NCBI GenBank assembly: GCA_964500215.1
Contig: CAZCNA010000034.1
Span: forward strand, 1 to 5,132
Origin: JBDKLC01 sp964500215
Lineage (GTDB): Bacteria > Patescibacteriota > Minisyncoccia > Phycocordibacterales > CAIZLB01
Direction: 5' to 3'
Length of the DNA stretch: 5,132 nucleotides
Shown: one piece after another, positions 1 to 5,009 of the stretch
Layout of the letters: each line of letters starts with the position of its first letter
How positions within the stretch are numbered: position 1 is the stretch's first letter
Notes under the pieces: model-generated
Databases searched by the model: none
What the model saw: only the letters and a program-made list of their open reading frames with translations
Told to the model about the DNA's origin: nothing
Program-made: the position numbers and the translations under genes

Positions 1-199
1 TGAGAGCTGTTTCGAAGATTTCGATAGGATTTTCTGTCTTCGCGAGATCTTTGATTGCTTCAAGAGCGCCATATACGGCCTTCTGAGCAGCAACTTTCTT
101 TCCACTCAACATACAGTAGTTGATAAACTTAGCAACAACCACTGAATCAAATGTAGATTCAGCAGTTACAATATTTCGATTTTTAACTTTTCTTCGCAT
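1..199 (-). CDS. rpsG: 30S ribosomal protein S7, N-terminal part (runs off left edge)
   Basis: S7 is a primary assembly protein of the small ribosomal subunit. It binds the 3' major domain of 16S rRNA and lies near the E site. The minus strand reads 66 codons from an ATG at 199-197, beginning MRRKVKNRNIV and continuing through VAKFINYCMLSGKKVAAQKAV, then YGALEAI and NPIEIFETAL. These match the S7 N-terminal pattern (MxRR..., KFxNxxMxxGKKxxAExIVYGAL, DPLEVFExAL). The C-terminal half lies outside the window. It follows rpsL on the same strand after a 124-bp gap, the usual str-operon order, so fusA or tuf may come next to the left. No clear Shine-Dalgarno precedes the ATG; the upstream stretch is A/T-rich. 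Identification is firm; co-transcription with rpsL is inferred from order and strand. Confidence 0.95.
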   Translation of the reverse strand, partial: MRRKVKNRNIVTAESTFDSVVVAKFINYCMLSGKKVAAQKAVYGALEAIKDLAKTENPIEIFETAL

Positions 200-291
200 G
201 TAATTTAACTTTTATTCAGAAATTAATAATATCGGAGATTCTGTTCAGTATGGTGCGTCATTGCACGTACTTACTCTCTCCTGGAATGGCT

Positions 292-326
292 TAATCAGGT
301 GCCTCGTTGTACGAGGAACTAGATTA
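292..326 (-). promoter_or_regulatory. Small hairpin just after rpsL in the rpsL-rpsG gap
   Basis: A perfect 6-bp stem CCTCGT/ACGAGG (302-307 with 311-316, 3-nt loop) lies within 10 bases of the rpsL stop. A second 5-bp pairing TAATC/GATTA (292-296 with 322-326) encloses it and reaches into the rpsL stop codon. No T-run follows, so it is not a typical intrinsic terminator. In E. coli the S12-S7 intercistronic RNA is the target of S7 autoregulation; that this hairpin plays a similar role is only inference. Nothing else is recognisable in 200-323. Confidence 0.35.
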
Positions 327-737
327 TTTAGCCTTTGGTCGCTTTGTACCGTATGCAGATCGTTCTTTTCGTCGTTTTTCAACACCAGCGGCATCAAGTA
401 CACCTCGTACGATAGTGTATCGGATACCTACGTCCTTCACTCGTCCACCTCGGAGCATAACTACAGAGTGTTCCTGAAGGTTGTGACCTTCACCTGGGAT
501 GTAGGCTGTAACTTCCATACCGTTTGAGAGTCGAACTCGGGCAATCTTTCGGATAGCAGAGTTAGGCTTCTTTGGTGTCTTTGTTGTTACCTTTGTACAT
601 ACTCCCTTTTTGAAAGGTGAAGTATAGAACACAGGACGGTTGTGAATTGTGTTGAAACCACGAGTCAAAGCCACCGCCTTACTTTTTCGGGGTGTTTTTG
701 ATCGCTTTCGTTTTACTAGTTGATTAAGTGTAGGCAT
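324..737 (-). CDS. rpsL: 30S ribosomal protein S12
   Basis: S12 lies at the decoding centre of the small subunit and helps control translational accuracy; it is the classical streptomycin-resistance protein. The 137-residue product starts MPTLNQLVKRKR and carries the hallmark blocks KKGVCTKV (43-50), TPKKPNSAIRK (54-64), the streptomycin-site lysine in that loop, GEGHNLQEHSV (82-92) and GGRVKD (97-102), where Asp102 corresponds to the beta-methylthiolated aspartate of E. coli S12. It has an insertion around residues 25-41 before the KKGVC block, similar in place to the longer S12 of Firmicutes, which explains its length. The near-invariant KDLPGVRYH loop is here KDVGIRYT, one residue shorter and lacking the proline and histidine. 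The ATG at 737-735 gives the expected N-terminus. No Shine-Dalgarno is visible. It is first in the str operon, with rpsG downstream. Confidence 0.97.
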   Translation of the reverse strand: MPTLNQLVKRKRSKTPRKSKAVALTRGFNTIHNRPVFYTSPFKKGVCTKVTTKTPKKPNSAIRKIARVRLSNGMEVTAYIPGEGHNLQEHSVVMLRGGRVKDVGIRYTIVRGVLDAAGVEKRRKERSAYGTKRPKAK

Positions 738-745
738 ATTTAAAA

Positions 746-759
746 TGCTTTAAAAAGCA
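746..759 (-). promoter_or_regulatory. Hairpin in the rpsL leader next to the start codon
   Basis: The 14-base element TGCTTTAAAAAGCA can form a TGCTT/AAGCA stem with a 4-nt loop, ending 8 bases upstream of the rpsL ATG. It occupies the place where a Shine-Dalgarno would sit and contains none. It may be incidental A/T-rich palindromy or may affect initiation; the sequence alone cannot say. Confidence 0.25.
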
Positions 760-773
760 CGTGGGACTAGATT

Positions 774-797
774 ACTATATAAAGAAAAGAAATGCAA
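774..797 (-). promoter_or_regulatory. Candidate -10 region for the rpsL-rpsG operon
   Basis: On the minus strand TATAGT (779-774) is a five-of-six match to the -10 consensus and would give a leader of about 30 nt. TTGCAT (797-792) lies upstream, but only 12 bases separate the two, too short for a standard sigma70 pair, so only the -10 is supported. An alternative -10, TATAAA, lies at 804-799. Confidence 0.3.
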
Positions 798-806
798 ATT
801 TATAAG

Positions 807-865
807 CCCTGTTTTGGGAGGGTTTGGCAGATACATTCCCTCCTTTGCCGATCAGGGGTCCAAAA
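807..865 (-). promoter_or_regulatory. Inverted-repeat cluster between the M50 gene and rpsL
   Basis: Several complementary segments crowd this stretch: CCCTG/CAGGG (807-811 with 853-857), GGAGGG/CCCTCC (817-822 with 838-843), GGCA/TGCC (826-829 with 846-849) and TTTTGG/CCAAAA (812-817 with 860-865). Some are mutually exclusive or crossing, so alternative folds or a pseudoknot are possible in RNA read leftwards. No long T-run follows, which weakens a simple terminator reading for the M50 gene. It could be a leader element or DNA-level operator sites. No known riboswitch or r-protein leader was recognised. The rest of the 738-918 gap shows only a short direct repeat, CCCAATT, at 901-907 and 914-920. 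Confidence 0.3.
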
Positions 866-918
866 TGCCTCATTTGACCGGGTGTTTGCTAGGCTGTTTG
901 CCCAATTATATATCCCAA

Positions 919-1536
919 TTACCCAAGCTGAACACCGGTGATAAGGGAAAAAACCGTGTAAATAAGGGGTGTGAAGAATTGCCAGATGAAAAACACGAAA
1001 ATAATGACAAACAAGAAGCTGTATTTTTCCAAAGAATCGCGAACTTGAGCCATATTTCGAGGCAATACGGAGAAAAGGATCTTTGAACCATCAAGGGGTG
1101 GGATTGGAATAAGGTTGAAAATAGCCAATACGATGTTTATGAGAGCGGTAAGTATGAGAATTTGGGCAGTTGCATCAGGCATTACCCCTATAAAGAACCG
1201 GAGTGACAAACCGGCAATAAGTGCAATGAGAATGTTCGACAAAGGCCCCGCAAAGGCCACAAAAGCCTCTCCCCAGCGTTTGTTTCTGAAATTGTAGGGA
1301 TTTACCGGTACTGGCTTTGCCCAGCCAAACATGATGCCTCCAGGCAAGAGAGCCATAATGAAAGGCACAATAATAGACCCAACAGGATCAATATGTCTCA
1401 AGGGATTAATGGTAAGCCGTTTTGCGTACTTTGCGGTCGCATCCCCCTGAGAAAGAGCGGCAATACCGTGCGCCACCTCGTGAATGATGACTGATAGGAT
1501 CAAAATAGCGATTGAAAAGATTGGTGTAATATCCAT
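919..1536 (-). CDS. Site-2 protease family (peptidase M50) membrane metalloprotease
   Basis: This is an integral-membrane zinc protease of the M50 family, which cleaves substrates within or near the membrane. From the ATG at 1536 the product has 205 residues. The first hydrophobic segment carries the zinc motif HEVAH (residues 19-23). It is followed by TINPLRHIDPVGS (42-54), FGWAKPVPVN (70-79), FAGPLSN (95-101) and the second active-site segment NLIPIPPLDG (141-150), whose Asp149 is the expected third zinc ligand. Hydrophobic segments fall near 5-18, 54-70, 92-117, 127-143 and 172-200. There is no PDZ or CBS domain, so this is the short, minimal class; the substrate is unknown. An in-frame GTG two codons upstream (1542) is possible, but the ATG is preferred because a -10-like box lies 7 bases before it. 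It diverges from rpmB and precedes rpsL on the same strand. Confidence 0.9.
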   Translation of the reverse strand: MDITPIFSIAILILSVIIHEVAHGIAALSQGDATAKYAKRLTINPLRHIDPVGSIIVPFIMALLPGGIMFGWAKPVPVNPYNFRNKRWGEAFVAFAGPLSNILIALIAGLSLRFFIGVMPDATAQILILTALINIVLAIFNLIPIPPLDGSKILFSVLPRNMAQVRDSLEKYSFLFVIIFVFFIWQFFTPLIYTVFSLITGVQLG

Positions 1537-1543
1537 GACCACT

Positions 1544-1549
1544 AATATA
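1544..1549 (-). promoter_or_regulatory. -10-like box at leaderless distance from the M50 start
   Basis: The minus strand reads TATATT, a five-of-six -10 match, ending 7 bases before the ATG at 1536. Transcription would therefore start at or very near the A of the start codon. No Shine-Dalgarno is present and no good -35 was found 16-18 bases upstream. Confidence 0.4.
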
Positions 1550-1560
1550 TCACAGAGTAG

Positions 1561-1589
1561 TTGCTAGTTATAGGAAGCTATGTTAGTAT
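1561..1589 (+). promoter_or_regulatory. Candidate promoter of rpmB
   Basis: TTGCTA (1561-1566) and TAGTAT (1584-1589) are separated by exactly 17 bases, each matching four of six consensus positions. The predicted start point is only a few bases before the rpmB ATG at 1600. A weak AGG at 1592-1594 could serve as a minimal ribosome-binding site if transcription starts further upstream. The 63-bp gap is shared with the divergent M50 gene. Confidence 0.4.
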
Positions 1590-1599
1590 CTAGGTCCAT

Positions 1600-1842
1600 A
1601 TGGCAAAAGCTTGTCCAATTACAAAAAAGTCTTCACAAAACTCTGGCGGGTATTCAAACCGAACTCGAGCTACTCAGTTTAACCCTACTGGAAAGTCTCG
1701 AAAGTATCCAAACCTCCAGAAGAAGCGAATTTATATTCCTGAACTTAAGAAAACTCTTACGCTCACCATTTCAACAAAGGCTATCAAGACAATTCAGAAA
1801 AATGGCGCATTTGTTACTCTCAAGAAAGCAGGTCTTATCTAA
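1600..1842 (+). CDS. rpmB: 50S ribosomal protein L28
   Basis: L28 is a small basic protein of the large ribosomal subunit. The 80-residue product starts MAKACPITKKSSQNSGGYS and continues with NRTRATQFNPTGKSRKYPN, then the core NLQKKRIYIPELKKTLTLT and STKAIKTIQKNG (58-69). This follows the L28 plan: an N-terminal Cys-x-x-[ST] block, a loop with N/R-rich residues, 'NLQ' leading into beta strands, and a C-terminal [SA]xKAxKxIxKxG helix. Only one cysteine is present, so it is not a zinc-binding C+ form. It stands alone on the plus strand, divergent from the M50 gene and convergent with the lactamase-fold gene, and ends at a strong terminator 38 bp downstream. rpmB is often paired with other genes elsewhere; here it is monocistronic. 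Confidence 0.93.
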   Translation: MAKACPITKKSSQNSGGYSNRTRATQFNPTGKSRKYPNLQKKRIYIPELKKTLTLTISTKAIKTIQKNGAFVTLKKAGLI

Positions 1843-1880
1843 TTTATAAGCGGTCTTAGACTTAAAAACTTAAGAAAAAG

Positions 1881-1916
1881 AACGCGCTGCCTCACGGCAG
1901 CGCGTTTCTTTTATTT
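1881..1916. terminator. Strong bidirectional intrinsic terminator between rpmB and the ComEC-like hydrolase gene
   Basis: A perfect 11-bp GC-rich stem, AACGCGCTGCC (1881-1891) and its complement (1896-1906), closes a TCAC loop. On the plus strand it is followed by TTTCTTTTATTT, and on the minus strand by a T-rich tract complementary to GAAAAAG at 1874-1880, so it can stop transcription from both convergent genes. The stop codon of the minus-strand gene (1913-1911) lies within the plus-strand T tract. A weaker palindrome, CTTAA/TTAAG, lies at 1861-1874. Confidence 0.92.
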
Positions 1917-2819
1917 CCGCTGTTTCTTCACCGTTATTGTAGAACCATCAGATGTAAAAGTGATCCGTCCGTCTTCATCTGTTCGAAAGACTTGTATGGG
2001 ATATTTTTTGAGGAGATCCATGACTTCTTTGTGAGGGTGCTTGTACTTGTTATCTTTGCCTGCGGAAATCACGGCATATGCTGGTGCAATTTTACTTAGA
2101 AACATTTCTCCTGTTGATGTTCGAGATCCATGATGCCCCAATTTCAAAATATCGGCATGCATATATTCAGGCCGCAGTGATTGGAGTAACTCGTCTTCGA
2201 TAGCGATTGGTGAGTCGCCATTGAACCATGCTGATGTGGTGCCGTATACAAGTCGGCCGACAATAGAGGCATCATTCGTCTTTTTTATCCATGTTGAGAC
2301 ATCTCTATCCGGAAAAAAGACCTCAAAGTAAATGTTTTTTTGATGATCAAGAATAATACGCATACCGCGTCGGGCAGTTAGTCGTGTAATATGTTTGTCT
2401 TCAAGTAGTTGTGATAGATGGTCATCTATTGTTGATACGGTGTTCACACCAGGATCGACATAGGCACCAACGGTGTAGTTTTCTATCACATGAGGAAGTC
2501 CCCCGATGTGATCCGCATCTGGATGACTGGCCAGTACTATATCTATAGTACGTTTATAGAATGGGAGGGCGCTTCCAATTTCGGCAAGTACATTACTTGT
2601 CACCAAGCCTCCATCAATCAACATCGTTTGTTTAGAAGGCGTTTTGATGAGAATTGAGTCCCCCTGACCTATATTAAGGTATGAAATAGTAAGAACCTTT
2701 GATTGTGCGCCGTATTCTTGTACATATATGTACAAGAACAATCCGTTTAACACGGCAGGAATAAGGACAAGTATTGCTATAAATTTTGCGTGATATACTA
2801 CGCTTGTACGTTTAGCCAT
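1911..2819 (-). CDS. Membrane-anchored metallo-beta-lactamase-fold hydrolase, ComEC C-terminal domain type
   Basis: This matches the lactamase-fold domain usually fused to the C-terminus of the DNA-uptake channel ComEC, thought to act as a nuclease or phosphodiesterase outside the inner membrane. The 302-residue product has a basic N-terminus and one membrane segment (about 13-33), then the lactamase fold: ISYLNIGQGDSILI (45-58), MLIDGG (66-71), the metal-binding HPDADH (99-104), NGDSP (200-204), LGHHGSRTS (227-235) and ISAGKDNKYKHPHKEV (251-266). The order and wording are those of ComEC-type domains; no channel segments are present. The ATG at 2819 is chosen because an upstream in-frame ATG at 2885 would overlap the divergent dismutase gene by 47 bases and add residues of no evident meaning. 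It lies downstream of the comEC channel gene on the same strand, but an opposite-strand gene separates them. An independent secreted phosphodiesterase is the alternative. Confidence 0.88.
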   Translation of the reverse strand: MAKRTSVVYHAKFIAILVLIPAVLNGLFLYIYVQEYGAQSKVLTISYLNIGQGDSILIKTPSKQTMLIDGGLVTSNVLAEIGSALPFYKRTIDIVLASHPDADHIGGLPHVIENYTVGAYVDPGVNTVSTIDDHLSQLLEDKHITRLTARRGMRIILDHQKNIYFEVFFPDRDVSTWIKKTNDASIVGRLVYGTTSAWFNGDSPIAIEDELLQSLRPEYMHADILKLGHHGSRTSTGEMFLSKIAPAYAVISAGKDNKYKHPHKEVMDLLKKYPIQVFRTDEDGRITFTSDGSTITVKKQRK

Positions 2820-2838
2820 TATCTTTAATTTATACGTT
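2820..2838. promoter_or_regulatory. 19-bp divergent start region with overlapping -10-like boxes
   Basis: Only 19 bases separate the ATG of the lactamase-fold gene (2819, minus) from the ATG of the dismutase gene (2839, plus). On the minus strand TATAAA (2834-2829) ends 9 bases before its ATG; on the plus strand TTTAAT (2824-2829) ends 9 bases before its ATG. Each is a five-of-six -10 match. Neither gene has a clear Shine-Dalgarno, and any -35 elements must lie inside the opposite gene's coding sequence. Both messages would have almost no 5' leader, and the two promoters could hinder each other. Confidence 0.4.
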
Positions 2839-3432
2839 ATGTCATTTACAGAACGAACATTTTCAATCGGTGCCCTCGATGGCATCTCTCAAAAATCAAT
2901 TGATGAGCATCTCAAGCTCTATGCTGGATATGTGAAGCACGCCAATCTCATTATCGACAAGATAAAAGAGCTTGGTGTCGATGCCGAAAAGAATGCATAC
3001 GCTATAGGCGAACTTCAACGAAGATTTGGATTCGAGTTTGATGGCATGCGAAACCACGAATATTATTTCGAACAGTTCGAAGGTGGTGCTTCTGCATTTT
3101 CTCCAGAAAGTGCTCTTTCTAAACAGATTGCAGAAGAATGGGGTTCATTTGACGCGTGGCTTGCTCGATTCAAAGCAGTTGCTATGACACGAGGTATTGG
3201 ATGGGCCATTCTCTATTTCGATCCTGTTACAAATCGATTGATGAATGCGTGGGTGGATGAACAGCATTTGGGACACCTCACGGGCCTCAAAGTTGTGCTC
3301 GCCCTCGATATGTGGGAACACTCATATATGCTCGACTATGTTCCAGGTGAAAAGAAGAACTACGTTGAAGCATTCTTCAAAAACCTCAACTCCCTCAAGA
3401 TTGAAGAGCGATTCTCATCATACGTTTCATAA
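2839..3432 (+). CDS. sodA: Fe/Mn-family superoxide dismutase
   Basis: It converts superoxide to hydrogen peroxide and oxygen with a single Mn or Fe ion and is normally cytoplasmic; no signal peptide is seen. The 197-residue product has the complete family plan: an N-terminal helical hairpin with His24 (IDEHLKLYAGYV), His73 in MRNHEYYFEQ, and DMWEHSYMLDY with Asp157 and His161. These are the four expected metal ligands, at nearly the same spacing as in E. coli SodB. GIGWAILYFD (119-128) and YVEAFFKNLN (175-184) are further family blocks. Gly69 and Gln142 occupy the second-sphere positions that usually resemble Mn enzymes more than Fe enzymes, but metal use cannot be settled from sequence. The helix with His24 is one residue shorter between the ligand and the gateway Tyr31 than in SodB. 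The gene lies on the opposite strand between two ComEC-type genes and is probably monocistronic. The symbol is tentative as to metal. Confidence 0.93.
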   Translation: MSFTERTFSIGALDGISQKSIDEHLKLYAGYVKHANLIIDKIKELGVDAEKNAYAIGELQRRFGFEFDGMRNHEYYFEQFEGGASAFSPESALSKQIAEEWGSFDAWLARFKAVAMTRGIGWAILYFDPVTNRLMNAWVDEQHLGHLTGLKVVLALDMWEHSYMLDYVPGEKKNYVEAFFKNLNSLKIEERFSSYVS

Positions 3433-3530
3433 GTATTTTTTGAATTGATTCACGTTGATACATCACATTGCACCGAATGTGGGACATCACGTGCGTGAGT
3501 TATCAAAAAATTTTATTTTTGAATAGTTTC

Positions 3531-3565
3531 ACAAAGGCTCGCCCATCTATGGCGGGCCTTTTGTG
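3531..3565. terminator. Bidirectional terminator between the dismutase gene and comEC, overlapping the comEC stop
   Basis: GGCTCGCC (3536-3543) pairs with GGCGGGCC (3551-3558) including one G-U pair, extended by AAA/TTT (3533-3535 with 3559-3561), around a 7-base loop. TTTTGTGT follows on the plus strand, a modest T tract. The comEC stop codon (3549-3547, minus) lies in the loop, so the hairpin stem also encodes the last comEC residues (Gly-Pro-Pro). The remaining gap after the dismutase gene (3433-3530) shows a short CACATT/AATGTG pair and an A/T palindrome at 3503-3522, both of doubtful meaning. Confidence 0.75.
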
Positions 3566-4956
3566 TGCGGATAAAACTCCAACATATTGTCCGGGGCCCT
3601 ATTCATTTTTTTGAAAATTATGTGACCAATAAACACCATGCTGTAAAGGAGATATACATACAACGTTGTCTGAGAAGATATTTTCGAAAACGTCACAGCC
3701 GCAAACGAAAGTGCTGATGCATGTCCCACAATAAATAACTCATATGACAAGAAAATATATGAAACAAAAGCAAATGGCATCGCGGCGAAAGCATGTATGA
3801 AACTGACAAAACTTGTAATACACACCACTAACATGGTCGGGGGGATAAGTGGTAACACTAACAAATTCACAAAAAGTGCCACGATTGAGATTGTTCCAGA
3901 CAAGTGGAGGATAAGCGGTGTCACGACAATTTGTGTTGCGAATGTTGATGTCACAATTTCGCGCATGCCGAAAAACTCAGGAACCCAGGTGAAATATCTG
4001 CTTACGGGTGTACCCAAAAGAATAAGTCCTAGTGTTGCCACAAAGCTCAATTGAAATGATGGGTCATACAAAACGATCCGTGGATTATGGACGACCATCA
4101 AAACACCTGCAACTAGCAGACCTCGAAGTGCATCATACGAACGACCAGCGGCGCGGGCATATAAACCAATAAGCGACATAATCACCGAACGAATAACAGT
4201 GGCGCTGCCACCAGCCATCACCGAAAAAGCGAGAATCCCTAAACTACCTAAAATGTTTTTTATATGAGGTGGAAAAAATGAAAACAACGCAATAATGAAT
4301 TGCCCAACTATTGTGATATTAAAACCAGACAATACAACGATATGAATGAGACCTGCACGTTTGAATTGTTCTTGAAGTTCATCATCGAGTGATCCCTTTC
4401 CTGCAATGATCAAACCACCAGCCAGAAATGAATGTGGCGTTGGGAGTGCATTCGCAATGTTGTTCAGAATTCTTTTTTTGAAATTGAGTAAATGTTCTTT
4501 GATGATGCTAGCCTGATGTGATGACTGCACAGAAACAGTTGACCCTTCCAATAAATAGAATATCGAACTCTTTGCCAAGAACGCCGGATAGTTGAATTCA
4601 CTTCCATCATCGGAAATAATAACTTCAGGTTTTTTTATAATTCCTTTTACGATAATTTTATCGCCGTATTCCACATCACTGAATAATGGAATAGACGCTA
4701 ATATCAATGAATTATGTTTTGAAAATTGAGCAGATGATTCGTTGCTCGAACTCGATGCGGTGTGAATATCTACAACTCGAACAAGCACATTGATATGATT
4801 TTTCTTTTTGTCTGGTTCGTCGATGACAACACCTATGAGTTCAGTTTGTTTCTTTTCATATACAGATAAAAAAGGATCATCCATCGGGAGATGATAGAAA
4901 CGATACACCCCCAAACAAAGGGCAGCGCATATGAAAACGATGTGAGCAATCTTCAT
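3547..4956 (-). CDS. comEC: ComEC/Rec2-family DNA-uptake channel protein lacking the lactamase domain
   Basis: ComEC is the inner-membrane channel that carries single-stranded DNA into the cell during natural transformation. From the ATG at 4956 the product has 469 residues. It has one N-terminal membrane segment (about 3-20), then a soluble OB-like DUF4131 region (about 38-145) including YGDKIIVKG (97-105) and FNYPAFLAKSSIFYLL (121-136). The Competence domain follows from about 170: GLIHIVVLSGFNI (202-214), GGSATVIRS (249-257), DPSFQLSFVATLGLI (298-312) and several further hydrophobic helices to about 448. The chain ends about 20 residues after the last helix, with no metallo-beta-lactamase domain; canonical ComEC is about 700-800 residues. 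That missing domain is encoded by a separate gene at 2819-1911. A GTG two codons upstream (4962) is an alternative start; the ATG is 6 bases from a -10-like box. There is no frameshift or fragment at the 3' end, so it looks like a genuine split, not decay. Confidence 0.92.
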   Translation of the reverse strand: MKIAHIVFICAALCLGVYRFYHLPMDDPFLSVYEKKQTELIGVVIDEPDKKKNHINVLVRVVDIHTASSSSNESSAQFSKHNSLILASIPLFSDVEYGDKIIVKGIIKKPEVIISDDGSEFNYPAFLAKSSIFYLLEGSTVSVQSSHQASIIKEHLLNFKKRILNNIANALPTPHSFLAGGLIIAGKGSLDDELQEQFKRAGLIHIVVLSGFNITIVGQFIIALFSFFPPHIKNILGSLGILAFSVMAGGSATVIRSVIMSLIGLYARAAGRSYDALRGLLVAGVLMVVHNPRIVLYDPSFQLSFVATLGLILLGTPVSRYFTWVPEFFGMREIVTSTFATQIVVTPLILHLSGTISIVALFVNLLVLPLIPPTMLVVCITSFVSFIHAFAAMPFAFVSYIFLSYELFIVGHASALSFAAVTFSKISSQTTLYVYLLYSMVFIGHIIFKKMNRAPDNMLEFYPHTKGPP

Positions 4957-4962
4957 GCTCAC

Positions 4963-4968
4963 ATCGTA
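4963..4968 (-). promoter_or_regulatory. -10-like box at leaderless distance from comEC
   Basis: The minus strand reads TACGAT (four of six), ending 6 bases before the comEC ATG at 4956, a spacing typical of leaderless genes in groups that use them. No good -35 is visible. Only 53 bases separate the upstream gene's stop from this ATG, so read-through from that gene is equally possible. Confidence 0.25.
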
Positions 4969-5009
4969 TCTATTCGGTTCTGAATATCCCGTAAATTAAT
5001 CCTGAAGAA

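Noticed and set aside
261..527. Open frame of 88 codons on the plus strand
   Set aside because: It lies antisense to rpsL, whose product is unmistakable; the translation has no recognisable pattern.
901..920. Direct repeat CCCAATT as the start of a repeat array
   Set aside because: Only two copies of seven bases; no array or spacer periodicity.
814..1086. Open frame of 90 codons on the plus strand
   Set aside because: It covers the structured gap and the antisense of the M50 C-terminus; composition is not protein-like and no start signal is seen.
1580..1849. Open frame of 89 codons in another frame over rpmB
   Set aside because: The overlapping L28 frame matches a known family; this one does not.
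2820..2885. 22-residue N-terminal extension of the lactamase-fold protein
   Set aside because: It would overlap the 5' end of the dismutase gene and adds a charged stretch before the membrane anchor; the ATG at 2819 gives a normal basic N-terminus followed by a membrane helix.
3245..3448. Open frame of 67 codons within the dismutase gene
   Set aside because: Out-of-frame shadow of a clearly conserved coding region.
3503..3522. A/T-rich inverted repeat TCAAAAA/TTTTTGA
   Set aside because: Low-complexity sequence with weak pairing; the GC-rich hairpin just downstream explains termination better.
3797..4054. Open frame of 85 codons on the plus strand inside comEC
   Set aside because: Antisense to a membrane-helix region of ComEC; no independent support.
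3547..4956. comEC as a pseudogene truncated at its 3' end
   Set aside because: The frame is intact, ends after a complete set of helices, and a terminator coincides with its stop; the missing domain exists as an intact separate gene.
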